The position numbers were made by a program, and so were the translations under genes. The notes beneath the pieces are model-generated. The model was not told the DNA's origin. It did no database searches and worked only from the letters and a program-made list of their open reading frames with translations. Positions 1-6,584 of a stretch of 14,874 bases of DNA are shown here, one piece after another. The stretch is from positions 1 to 14,874 of the forward strand of contig DASPKX010000168.1 of NCBI GenBank assembly GCA_035627835.1. The letters are read 5' to 3'. Each line of letters opens with the position of its first letter. Within the stretch, counting starts at the first letter, position 1. Source of the stretch: DASPKX01 sp035627835. GTDB lineage: Bacteria > Verrucomicrobiota > Verrucomicrobiia > Limisphaerales > SXQI01.

Positions 1-1
1 G

Positions 2-247
2 GATTCGTTGATGGTGTTTGGCGATGCCATCATCAATCCAGCCAGCCGCGGGCCCGGCGTCTTGCCTGAGCAATACTGCGTGGATCATCGCGCGTTGGAG
101 AACGAGTTGATCCAGCTAGTGAATGCGCGCAACTTCAACATCGCGCTGACCGCGCACGGCAAACCGCTGACGATGAAACCGGTGAATCGCATCCGACTGC
201 TCCTGCGCCTTCAATCAGACATACCACCCCAGAGCCCCAAGAACTGA
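2..247 (+). CDS. C-terminal fragment of a possible MBL-fold metallo-hydrolase
   Basis: The reading frame is open to the left edge, so this is the 3' end of a gene that begins outside the window; the first TTG (8) is unlikely to be the real start. The visible 80 or so residues contain a Gly-Asp pair near the beginning (VFGDAI), a 'LPEQYCVD' stretch, a helix-like segment, and a late 'LTAHGKPL' motif. A GD pair followed by a C-terminal HGxPL/I segment is typical of the last third of metallo-beta-lactamase-fold hydrolases, where the Asp bridges two metal ions and the His is the last metal ligand. The defining HxHxDH motif would lie upstream and cannot be seen, so the family call is tentative. The gene converges on the RES toxin gene, with only 11 bases between the two stop codons and no hairpin there. 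Confidence 0.45.
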   Translation, partial: DSLMVFGDAIINPASRGPGVLPEQYCVDHRALENELIQLVNARNFNIALTAHGKPLTMKPVNRIRLLLRLQSDIPPQSPKN

Positions 248-258
248 GTGTCGGCGGG

Positions 259-723
259 TTACGCGAAGAGCCGTTGATCGAAAGCAAAAGGGGTGGGTGG
301 GTCTATGCGCAGTTTCCTGATCTCACGGTGACGCGGGTTAATTAGGTAATTGAGTTCGCTGGGAATGATGATGCTAGGCACAGCGAGAACCAGGGAACTT
401 CCAGCAGAAACCCAGTCTCTCCCTATAGCCTGAAGAGAGGGCGGCGGTGGTTGGTCGCGCCAGTTTTTGGGCAGCCGCTTGAGGCTTAGCTTCTCCAGCA
501 AGCTATCATCAAAGTGGAACTTGAAACAAAGGTAAGGTTTGCGCATCCGGGTCTTGTCGATGTGAACGCGCAGCTCCAACGCAGCCAGGGACTGGTGCTG
601 GGAGCCATACACAATGGGAATGCCAACGGGATTCCACCGTCCGCCGTAAAGGCGCGCCCCCTCTCCGTTGAAGGCGCCTGCCGCGGCTTCGGCAGGCACG
701 ATCCGCCAGCCAGTTAGCGTCAT
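259..723 (-). CDS. RES-domain toxin of a type II toxin-antitoxin pair
   Basis: This 154-residue protein has the RES-family layout. An early Trp-Arg (6-7) is followed by 'GARLYGGRWN' (22-31), a Tyr at 39 in 'IVYGS', 'SLAALELRVH' with Glu50, and the C-terminal 'VPSIIIPSELNYLINP' segment (115-130), with 'RLFA' at the very end. Arg, Tyr and Glu at these places are the conserved active-site trio of the family. Characterised RES toxins such as MbcT destroy NAD+ and halt growth until neutralised by their antitoxin. Its ATG overlaps the stop of the upstream antitoxin gene by 4 bases (ATGA), which implies translational coupling with antitoxin made first. Length is normal and nothing looks broken. The family call is firm; NAD+ degradation by this particular protein is inferred. 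Confidence 0.88.
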   Translation of the reverse strand: MTLTGWRIVPAEAAAGAFNGEGARLYGGRWNPVGIPIVYGSQHQSLAALELRVHIDKTRMRKPYLCFKFHFDDSLLEKLSLKRLPKNWRDQPPPPSLQAIGRDWVSAGSSLVLAVPSIIIPSELNYLINPRHREIRKLRIDPPTPFAFDQRLFA

Positions 724-1208
724 GAGTAAACGCCATGCTCAATCCGACCCAACAGATTCTCAACCTCGCGGGCGCCCACCTCAGTTTTGGCGTAGTCGAG
801 CGGGGCGGCGCCGCCTAAGCCGAATTGCGCGGAGGTGAGCCATTGCCGAGCGTCCTCCTCGTTGCCGAAAACAGCGACCGCCTTGCCCACTAAACGGGCG
901 AAGCGCCAGACGCGGTCAGACTCTTCTGGCGCGAGCTGCCCTTGCTGTTTCCGCCGTTGAATCGTGGCGATGGAAATGCCGAGTTTCGGTGCAAGCTTTT
1001 CCATAGGAATGTCGAGGCTGGCTTGCAGGTCCTCCAATTCTTTAACTGGCAAGCCAACTGTGATCATATTGATCAGCTTCCCTGTCGGCAGCGCCGAAGC
1101 CTTCCCGTTGCCGCCATATATCTGGCTGTTCACAATCCCTAGCCGAGCGTGAGTTCCGTGGGACGGAGTGCGGCGGCGTGGTTTTTTGTTCGCCAAGGGC
1201 GCGATCAT
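720..1208 (-). CDS. Xre/MbcA-like antitoxin (DUF2384 C-terminal domain)
   Basis: This 162-residue protein is the antitoxin partner of the RES toxin. After a basic N-terminal tail, residues about 67-89 (IPMEKLAPKLGISIATIQRR) look like a DNA-binding helix-turn-helix. Residues about 95-162 match the MbcA/ParS toxin-binding domain: 'FGNEEDARQWL', 'GLGGAAPLDY', 'TEVGAREVENLLGRIEHGVYS'. The antitoxin would bind the toxin active site and repress its own operon. The ATG at 1208 is 14 bases from a GAGGAGA sequence, longer than usual. Met48 (1067), in 'LINMITVGL', is an alternative start that would remove the basic tail. The two candidate starts lie in similar GATCA-containing sequence, described separately. 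Confidence 0.86.
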   Translation of the reverse strand: MIAPLANKKPRRRTPSHGTHARLGIVNSQIYGGNGKASALPTGKLINMITVGLPVKELEDLQASLDIPMEKLAPKLGISIATIQRRKQQGQLAPEESDRVWRFARLVGKAVAVFGNEEDARQWLTSAQFGLGGAAPLDYAKTEVGAREVENLLGRIEHGVYS

Positions 1209-1215
1209 TTGATCA
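1203..1215. promoter_or_regulatory. Candidate operator: GATCA inverted repeat over the antitoxin start
   Basis: GATCATTTGATCA spans the antitoxin start codon, and TTGATCAA inside it (1209-1216) is a perfect palindrome. Type II antitoxins of this family commonly repress their own operon by binding inverted repeats near the start. A near copy, TGATCATATTGATCA, occurs inside the gene at 1061-1075. Operator function is an inference from position and symmetry only. Confidence 0.3.
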
Positions 1216-1246
1216 ATAATGTCTCCTCATTTGATTGCCGTGTCAA
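1216..1246 (-). promoter_or_regulatory. Candidate promoter of the toxin-antitoxin operon
   Basis: On the minus strand, a perfect TTGACA (1241-1246) is followed after 19 bases by CATTAT (1216-1221), which matches 4 of 6 positions of the -10 consensus. Spacing is longer than the ideal 17. Transcription would begin about 7 bases further on, almost at the ATG at 1208, giving a nearly leaderless message and placing the GATCA repeat at the start site. The GAGGAGA at 1222-1228 would then lie upstream of the transcript. The assignment is by eye. Confidence 0.3.
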
Positions 1247-1271
1247 TGCGGCGCATCTCAAGAGACGCGTC

Positions 1272-3908
1272 CTACTCGCGGGCTAATGAATAGAACTTGC
1301 TGCGCGCGGATGCCTGCACCTGCGCGGTGCGAGCCCCGCCAGCGGTTATTACGGGAGCTGCGCTGGGACGCCAGATGGTTGGCGTCGTAAGGGAGTCGGC
1401 TTCCATGAGGCGATAGGGGCTGATTGGCCAGGTGAGCGTGAGGACGCCATCTTCGTTACGCACTATCTTCAATGAGGGCCGGGAGACAACGGCGGCGCCA
1501 GAGAGTTGAATAGATTCAATTGCAGCTTCGTGCCCGTGGAAGCGTTCTCCGAACGGAACGAGTCGAAACTCGACGGGAGCGTCGATTGCGCCCCAACCAT
1601 CAAAGGGAAGCTGGAAGGTCATCTCAAATGGCTCATCGATGGATTCCACCGGAGCGCTGACGCCGAGGGCGGCTGCCTCAGAGAATCCATCCTTGCTGCT
1701 GAATAATGCCCAGGCGCGTGGGGCGTGTCCGGAGAGGCGGCGCCAGTGCAGTCTCAGATGCGCGCCGCGTAGGTCGAATTTTTCGCCGGTTGCAGGAGCA
1801 ATGGTAAAGTTGAAGCGTTCATTAGCCGCGAGGGCTTCGCTCAATGTTTGCACGGAGCCCGACCCGCTGCCGCTCACCCAGAAATGTAGCCGGTCATTTC
1901 CAGCTTTGAGGTTCACCGCTGGGTTTGCGGCAAAGCCGGTCCAAGTTGCGAGCGCGCCGAGGGTCGCGTTGGTCCATGGCAATCGCAATGCCGGATCTGA
2001 GCCAGTGAAGTGGATGCTCAGCAAGGTTTCGCGAGCGGCCGCAGGAGCAACGACGATTTCCACGGTGTTTGACGCTGGTGCTCCCGCGGAATCAGTCACC
2101 GTCAGTTCAGCGCGATGTTTGCCGAGTGGCAGCGTGATCTGTGGGGCGCTTCCGCTGAGGACATTCGTGCCGTTCACGCGCCAGTTAAAGGTTGTGATTT
2201 GGCCATCGAGGTCACGTGAAGCTGTTCCGTTCAGCCGCACGAGCGCGCTTTCGCCGTTTACAGCGAAGATCCTTTGGAGCGGACCTGGCTCCGCTCGTGG
2301 AGGGATGTTTGTTCCTTCTGATGAGCCATGCCACTCGATAAAAGCGGACCACTTCGGCGCCTCATTGGTTGATTGCAGTAAATCTTCGAGCAAGCCCCAC
2401 GACCCAAAAATGCTCGGGGCGCCCACATGGTAGTAAAGCAGTGTGAGTGCGGCGCCTTCACGTTGTTGTTGATCCAGATACTCCAAATACAGCTCCTTCA
2501 TGCGAGGGTCGCGATTGGCCGCGATCAGCTTCTCTGTAAGCATTTCGTTGAACCTATTACCGCCGGTGGCGGCCAGATGCTGGCCAGCCTCGTAGTTCAC
2601 GAGCCATAAACCATGTTGCTCTGCGAGTAGATGGTGAGCGCGTGTCCATTCCGCAACTTCACCCCTCAAACTGGCAGCGGCTGCCTGAATGAGTTGATCA
2701 ACAGTGAGGGACTCGGCGTTCTGTGCAACGGCGTCGGCAACTGCACCGCCGAAGTAAGGCGCGATAGCCAAAGCATCCGCGCGAATGTGCCTTCCGTTGA
2801 TGCTTACGAACTTGAGAGCGTCCAAACGTGCAGCGCTGAGCTCCACCCGCCCTGCTTGCGAAGCGATGACCTTAATCAACCGGTTTGCGGTCTCGATTGG
2901 GCCGAACTCCTCCTCGAAAATACCCCATGCTTCCGCGCTTTTGCGCGCGGTCATTTCATCCGAGGTGAGGCCGAGAGCCTTGGCTTGATCGTCCAGCTCG
3001 AACGCCTGGTCGAAGCCGGGGCTGAAGTTCCAGGTTTCGTTAGAAAATTCTACGAACAGTTTCAGGTCAGGCGCCAGGGAAGCCTTTGCAAGTCGCGCGA
3101 GTTGCCGGACGTAATCAGCGTTCGCGCGATGGGGGATACAAATCCAGGCAGATCGCTGTGCGCGATTGGCCAGGTCGAACATGAATTCATAGGCCACACC
3201 TGCGCGCGCGAGCTGGGTGTAGGTCGTGGGCAGCGTCCGTTGGTCCCAACGTTCGACGGGGTTGCCGTTGATTTGCCCCCAATCCATAAAGCGGAGGACG
3301 CTGAACTGTTTCACTGAATCCAGGAACTCCGGTCGAAACGCGCCGGTTGAGCCCGATTTATCGCGGACCCCGGGCGGGAAGAGGCGGATATCGCGAAGCG
3401 GATCGCCGGGGTCTGACTCGAGCAAATCCACGAACACCAACTGCCGGGCGTTTGTGTGAAAGCGCAGCGTGAATGTGTTGGAACCGCCGGGAGCGTTAAC
3501 AGTTACTGAGCGCAGGAAGGGGCTGTTGGTGTCGAGCAGGCGGTTATCCGCGGTGAAGCTGAGCCGGCCTTTGCCGAGCAGCGTTAGTGTGTACTCTCCA
3601 GCGCCTCGTGAGCCGATGACCGTGTGCGGGAGTTGCAATGGCGATCCATCTCTTGGGTCGAAAGGGACTGCGAGCGGCCAACCATTGGTGTTCACCGGCA
3701 TGAGGGCCGCCTTTTCAGTGTCGAAGGGGCCGGAGCCATCCGCCTGCCGGGTTTGCCAAGGGCGCGCCTGGCAGAAGAGATCGAGGAATACGTGCTGATC
3801 GGCGCTTTCGCCGATGGTGAGATTCCCGCCGACGCGCATGGCGGAGTCCGGGTGGGCGGAGGAGGTGAACACCCAGGTAACCAGAAGCGCTATCAGGAAT
3901 GTTCTCAT
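1272..3908 (-). CDS. Secreted glycoside-hydrolase-like protein with a PKD-type domain
   Basis: The reading frame is open to 4043, but ATG 3908 is preferred: it gives a signal peptide (MRTFLIALLVTWVFTSSAHP) and leaves 28 bases after the preceding gene, whereas the longer form overlaps that gene by 107 bases. The 878-residue product is exported. Residues about 30-180 look like a beta-rich N-terminal module. Residues about 190-530 resemble a TIM barrel: 'VEFSNETWN' (286-294) carries an Asn-Glu pair (N290-E291), and 'LVNYEAG' carries E440, about 150 residues later. This is the spacing of acid/base and nucleophile in clan GH-A retaining hydrolases. Residues about 545-622 form a PKD-like domain (NGTASRDLDG, ELTVTDSAG). 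A beta-sandwich-like part follows (about 628-805), then a C-terminal module ending in 'SKFYSLARE', common on exported verrucomicrobial proteins. The substrate is unknown and the catalytic assignment is inferred. Confidence 0.72.
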   Translation of the reverse strand: MRTFLIALLVTWVFTSSAHPDSAMRVGGNLTIGESADQHVFLDLFCQARPWQTRQADGSGPFDTEKAALMPVNTNGWPLAVPFDPRDGSPLQLPHTVIGSRGAGEYTLTLLGKGRLSFTADNRLLDTNSPFLRSVTVNAPGGSNTFTLRFHTNARQLVFVDLLESDPGDPLRDIRLFPPGVRDKSGSTGAFRPEFLDSVKQFSVLRFMDWGQINGNPVERWDQRTLPTTYTQLARAGVAYEFMFDLANRAQRSAWICIPHRANADYVRQLARLAKASLAPDLKLFVEFSNETWNFSPGFDQAFELDDQAKALGLTSDEMTARKSAEAWGIFEEEFGPIETANRLIKVIASQAGRVELSAARLDALKFVSINGRHIRADALAIAPYFGGAVADAVAQNAESLTVDQLIQAAAASLRGEVAEWTRAHHLLAEQHGLWLVNYEAGQHLAATGGNRFNEMLTEKLIAANRDPRMKELYLEYLDQQQREGAALTLLYYHVGAPSIFGSWGLLEDLLQSTNEAPKWSAFIEWHGSSEGTNIPPRAEPGPLQRIFAVNGESALVRLNGTASRDLDGQITTFNWRVNGTNVLSGSAPQITLPLGKHRAELTVTDSAGAPASNTVEIVVAPAAARETLLSIHFTGSDPALRLPWTNATLGALATWTGFAANPAVNLKAGNDRLHFWVSGSGSGSVQTLSEALAANERFNFTIAPATGEKFDLRGAHLRLHWRRLSGHAPRAWALFSSKDGFSEAAALGVSAPVESIDEPFEMTFQLPFDGWGAIDAPVEFRLVPFGERFHGHEAAIESIQLSGAAVVSRPSLKIVRNEDGVLTLTWPISPYRLMEADSLTTPTIWRPSAAPVITAGGARTAQVQASARSKFYSLARE

Positions 3909-3936
3909 CCGCGCAGTGGAGTGTTGCTCCGGTGGT

Positions 3937-5283
3937 CTAGATTCGTTCGAAGTACCGGCTTTTCTCCCAATCGGTGACCGCATTGTCGAAAGCTTGAACC
4001 TCAAGGCGCGCGGTGTGGACGTAATAATCAACCACATCATCACCGAGGATGCGACGGGCGATTTGGCTCTTGTTCAGCAACGCCGCGGCATCCGAGAGGC
4101 TGTGCGGGAGGGCGGCCAGTTTCTCATCCACATACGCATTGCCGCCGTAGGATTCCCCGCAATCGAGGCCTTCCTGCACGCCGGCGAGCCCGGCAATGAT
4201 CATGGCGGCGAAGGCGAGATATGGATTGGCGTCGGCGCCGGGCATGCGGTTCTCGATGCGGAATGAATTCCCCTGCCCCACCACACGGAAACCCACGGTG
4301 CGGTTGTCGTGAGACCAAGCCATCTTCGTCGGCGCCCAACTCCCGGGCTGATAGCGTTTGTAGGCGTTAATGCTCGGCGCGTAGAAATAGCAAAGCTCTG
4401 GGGAATACTTCATGAGCCCAGCCAAAAAGCCTTTGAAGAATTTCGAGCCGGTTTTCTTCTTGTCGTCCCAGAAGATGTTTCGGTTCTTCTCGAAGATGCT
4501 GATGTGGATGTGGCAACTATTGCCCGCCTCGTTCATCGACCACTTCGGCATGAAGGTGATCGACTTGCCGTGCTGGTCGGCGATCTCTTTCACGCCTTGC
4601 TTGAAGACGACGTGCATGTCCGCCATTTCAATGGGCCGATCGTAGATGAAGTTAATCTCGTGCTGACCTCGGCCCCACTCGCCTTTGCTGGATTCGACGG
4701 GGACGCGCGCTGCGTTCATCTGGTTGCGGATGGCCCGCATGAGGGTCTCATCGCGGCCAGGCTGCATGATGTGGTAATCGATGCGGTAATCACTCGACGG
4801 CGGCAGCTCTGTATAACCTGTTTTGAAGGCTTGAGGGTAGGTTGTGTTGAAGAGGTAGAACTCCAACTCGCTCGCGATGTTGCAGGTGAAACCTTGCTTG
4901 CTGACCAGCTCGAGAGCTTTTCGTAAAACAGAGCGCGGGGCGGGCGCGACATACTCGCCGCTATCGAGTTTGTAATCGCAGATCACCAGCGCAGTCGCGG
5001 GGAGCCATGGCAGAACCCGCAGCGTGCTCAAGTCAGGCGCCATGTGAAAATCGCCGAACCCCTTGTCCCAATTGGCGATGTTGAACCCTTCCTGCGGGTC
5101 CATCTCCATGTTCACGGCGAGGAGATAATTGCATCCGTGTGTCCCGTGATCGGCTATTTCGTCGATAAAGAATTGGCCGGTGAAGCGTTTGCCGACCAGA
5201 CGACCGAGCATATCGGGGAACGCTACAATGACAGTGTCGATCTCGCCGCTTTTAACCTTCTGCTTCAGTGTTTCCAGCTTCAT
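3937..5283 (-). CDS. Glutamine synthetase family protein (GlnA/PuuA-like ligase)
   Basis: This enzyme would use ATP to join an amine (ammonia, or a polyamine in PuuA-type members) to the gamma-carboxyl of glutamate. From ATG 5283 it has 448 residues, normal for the short type I-like family. The active-site motifs are present: 'SELEFYLF' (138-145), 'KGEWGRGQHEINF' with E202 and E209, 'NEAGNSCHIHIS' (251-262) with metal/ATP-binding His, Arg328, and 'FRIENRMPGADANPYLAF' (341-358). The 'RIENR..GADANPYL' form resembles gamma-glutamylpolyamine synthetase relatives more than the main GlnA, and no tyrosine adenylylation loop of the enterobacterial type is visible. A TTG at 5328 would add 15 residues unlike the family's N-terminus and shows no better ribosome-binding site. 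No polyamine or nitrogen-regulation genes are nearby, so the acceptor substrate stays open. Confidence 0.85.
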   Translation of the reverse strand: MKLETLKQKVKSGEIDTVIVAFPDMLGRLVGKRFTGQFFIDEIADHGTHGCNYLLAVNMEMDPQEGFNIANWDKGFGDFHMAPDLSTLRVLPWLPATALVICDYKLDSGEYVAPAPRSVLRKALELVSKQGFTCNIASELEFYLFNTTYPQAFKTGYTELPPSSDYRIDYHIMQPGRDETLMRAIRNQMNAARVPVESSKGEWGRGQHEINFIYDRPIEMADMHVVFKQGVKEIADQHGKSITFMPKWSMNEAGNSCHIHISIFEKNRNIFWDDKKKTGSKFFKGFLAGLMKYSPELCYFYAPSINAYKRYQPGSWAPTKMAWSHDNRTVGFRVVGQGNSFRIENRMPGADANPYLAFAAMIIAGLAGVQEGLDCGESYGGNAYVDEKLAALPHSLSDAAALLNKSQIARRILGDDVVDYYVHTARLEVQAFDNAVTDWEKSRYFERI

Positions 5284-5334
5284 ACCCGGGGCTGGCGCCA
5301 GATTACCCGAAGCTCTCCGCAACAGCAAACCAGC

Positions 5335-5853
5335 TCAGATGCGCCGAACAGGGGCTGCGGGCGTGTTCGTGGGCAGGGGCAAAAAGAGTGCTGGGTCCGT
5401 GTTCGTGGGTTGGTAAAGGCCGGGGCCCATTTCGCGGAGCACATCGCGCTTCGCCTCGGCCCGATAGCTCCGCACGATGGTTGTGGTTACAAGAGCAACT
5501 AACAACACAATGAATGCGGCCAGGGCCGCTGGCCAGTTTACCCTGGTAAGCAGAACCCAAATACCGGAGGGCTTCAGCTCCTCGCCAACATTGATAGGTT
5601 TGTCTTTGAAAGCCTCAACCTGGCCGAGTTCCCGCTCAACCTGCGTCAGCAGATCGTTGGTGTTGAGCTTAAGCAGATTGGAGTAAGTGCGCGTGAAACC
5701 CTTGACGTAAACGGGCGCGGAGAAGACCTCGTAGTCGCCCGCTTCCAAAGCGCGCAGATGATCGCCGCGGATCTTTGTCTGTTCAGCGACCTGCTCGATG
5801 CTTAGTTTTTTCTGCTCGCGGGCAGCGCGCAGTTGTTCCCCGACAGTGGCCAT
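5335..5853 (-). CDS. Short RodZ-like membrane protein with cytoplasmic HTH domain
   Basis: Residues about 4-66 form the HTH domain typical of RodZ, with 'GEQLRAAREQKKLSIEQVAE' and the signature 'APVYVKGFTRTYSNLL' (46-61). One membrane span follows at about 107-128 (WPAALAAFIVLLVALVTTTIV). RodZ links MreB filaments to the envelope and supports rod shape. Unlike full-length RodZ, this protein stops at 172 residues, with only a roughly 45-residue Pro/Thr-rich tail after the span and no room for the usual C-terminal beta domain (DUF4115). The stop codon is clean and shows no frameshift relic, so the short form is probably natural. It lies 83 bases after rsmD and 51 bases before the ligase gene. 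A membrane-bound regulator of another kind is also possible. Confidence 0.78.
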   Translation of the reverse strand: MATVGEQLRAAREQKKLSIEQVAEQTKIRGDHLRALEAGDYEVFSAPVYVKGFTRTYSNLLKLNTNDLLTQVERELGQVEAFKDKPINVGEELKPSGIWVLLTRVNWPAALAAFIVLLVALVTTTIVRSYRAEAKRDVLREMGPGLYQPTNTDPALFLPLPTNTPAAPVRRI

Positions 5854-5898
5854 GAATTACGTGATTTCTAAATGCACACGCCCCAACAATCGAGAAAT

Positions 5899-5918
5899 TT
5901 CAACGGCGTACCGTTGAA
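5899..5918 (-). terminator. Stem-loop between rsmD and the RodZ-like gene
   Basis: TTCAACGG (5899-5906) and CCGTTGAA (5911-5918) form a perfect 8-bp stem with a 4-base loop, 19 bases after the rsmD stop in the direction of transcription. On the minus strand it is followed by ATTTCTC, which is a poor T-tract, so it may be a weak terminator or an RNA-stabilising 3' hairpin rather than a full stop signal. Confidence 0.4.
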
Positions 5919-5936
5919 TGGCACTCGCACGCACTG

Positions 5937-6542
5937 CTAGGCCAGCGCGCCAGGGTCGCTCTCGGCGCGGAGTTTGCGGAAGAATCGCATGACGGTGTCG
6001 CCATGCTTCATTCGCTTCATCTCTTCCCAGACCGGCGGCACCTCCAGGGTGTCGCGCTTGGTATGGCCAAGGATGAAGAGGCCCTCGCCTTCAAGCAGCT
6101 TCGGGAGATGCTCATCATCCAGGAGGGCCTGCGCAAAGGATGTGGATCGGCGGTTGACGTTCTTTTCGCCATAGGGTGGGTCAGCGATAATGATGTCAAA
6201 CTTAGCTCCCGCAGCCACGAGTTGCTGGATGGCCGTGGCGGCTTCCTGCACACGAATGTCGAACTGGCTGGCGGGAATCTGCACGCTGAGAAAGTTGCCG
6301 CGCAACATGGCCGCCGTTCTCCCGGATTTTTCGACGAGCACTGCTGAAGCTGCGCCCCGGCTGAGCGCCTCGAGGGTCAGCGCGCCGCTGCCCGCAAAAA
6401 GCTCCAGCAAGCGGGCGCCTTCGACACGAGCGCCGAGGCTGTTGAAGACTGCCTGCTTAACGAGATCCGGGGTGGGCCGCACATCGAGGCCTTTGGGGAC
6501 TTTAATCTTCCGGCCCGTTTCCCTCCCGCCAGTGATGCGCAT
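5937..6542 (-). CDS. rsmD: 16S rRNA (guanine(966)-N(2))-methyltransferase
   Basis: RsmD methylates the exocyclic amine of G966 in helix 31 of 16S rRNA, using S-adenosylmethionine, during small-subunit assembly. The 201-residue sequence is of family length and contains, in order, 'MRITGGRETGRKI', the 'RPTPDLVKQAVFN' segment (22-34) characteristic of RsmD, the SAM-binding motif 'LLELFAGSGALTLEALSRGA' (45-64), Glu71 at the end of the next strand, and the catalytic 'IADPPYG' (119-125). The DPPY motif is that of N-directed methyltransferases. It starts with ATG 42 bases after thiE and belongs to the same minus-strand run. Confidence 0.92.
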   Translation of the reverse strand: MRITGGRETGRKIKVPKGLDVRPTPDLVKQAVFNSLGARVEGARLLELFAGSGALTLEALSRGAASAVLVEKSGRTAAMLRGNFLSVQIPASQFDIRVQEAATAIQQLVAAGAKFDIIIADPPYGEKNVNRRSTSFAQALLDDEHLPKLLEGEGLFILGHTKRDTLEVPPVWEEMKRMKHGDTVMRFFRKLRAESDPGALA

Positions 6543-6555
6543 GCCATAGGGTGCG

Positions 6556-6583
6556 GCATCTTGCCGCCCCCGGCAAGCTATGC
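6556..6583. other. Stem-loop in the thiE-rsmD gap
   Basis: CTTGCCG (6560-6566) and CGGCAAG (6571-6577) form a perfect 7-bp stem with a CCCC loop. GCAT (6556-6559) and ATGC (6580-6583) add four more pairs across a 2-base bulge. It sits between the thiE stop and the rsmD start, and no T-run follows on either strand, so it is not an intrinsic terminator. It could be a processing or translational-control hairpin close to the rsmD start at 6542. Confidence 0.4.
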
Positions 6584-6584
6584 G

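Noticed and set aside
1252..1269. Terminator after the secreted hydrolase gene
   Set aside because: A 3+4 bp stem with an A-C mismatch and a 2-base loop is too weak and has no T-run.
1639..3317. Long plus-strand open frames (1639-2433 and 2631-3317) opposite the secreted hydrolase
   Set aside because: The opposite strand encodes a continuous protein with signal peptide and recognisable domains; these translations are compositionally odd and lack motifs.
3909..4043. N-terminal extension of the secreted hydrolase into the ligase gene
   Set aside because: The extension overlaps the coding end of the ligase gene by 107 bases and would place the signal peptide internally; ATG 3908 gives a normal signal peptide.
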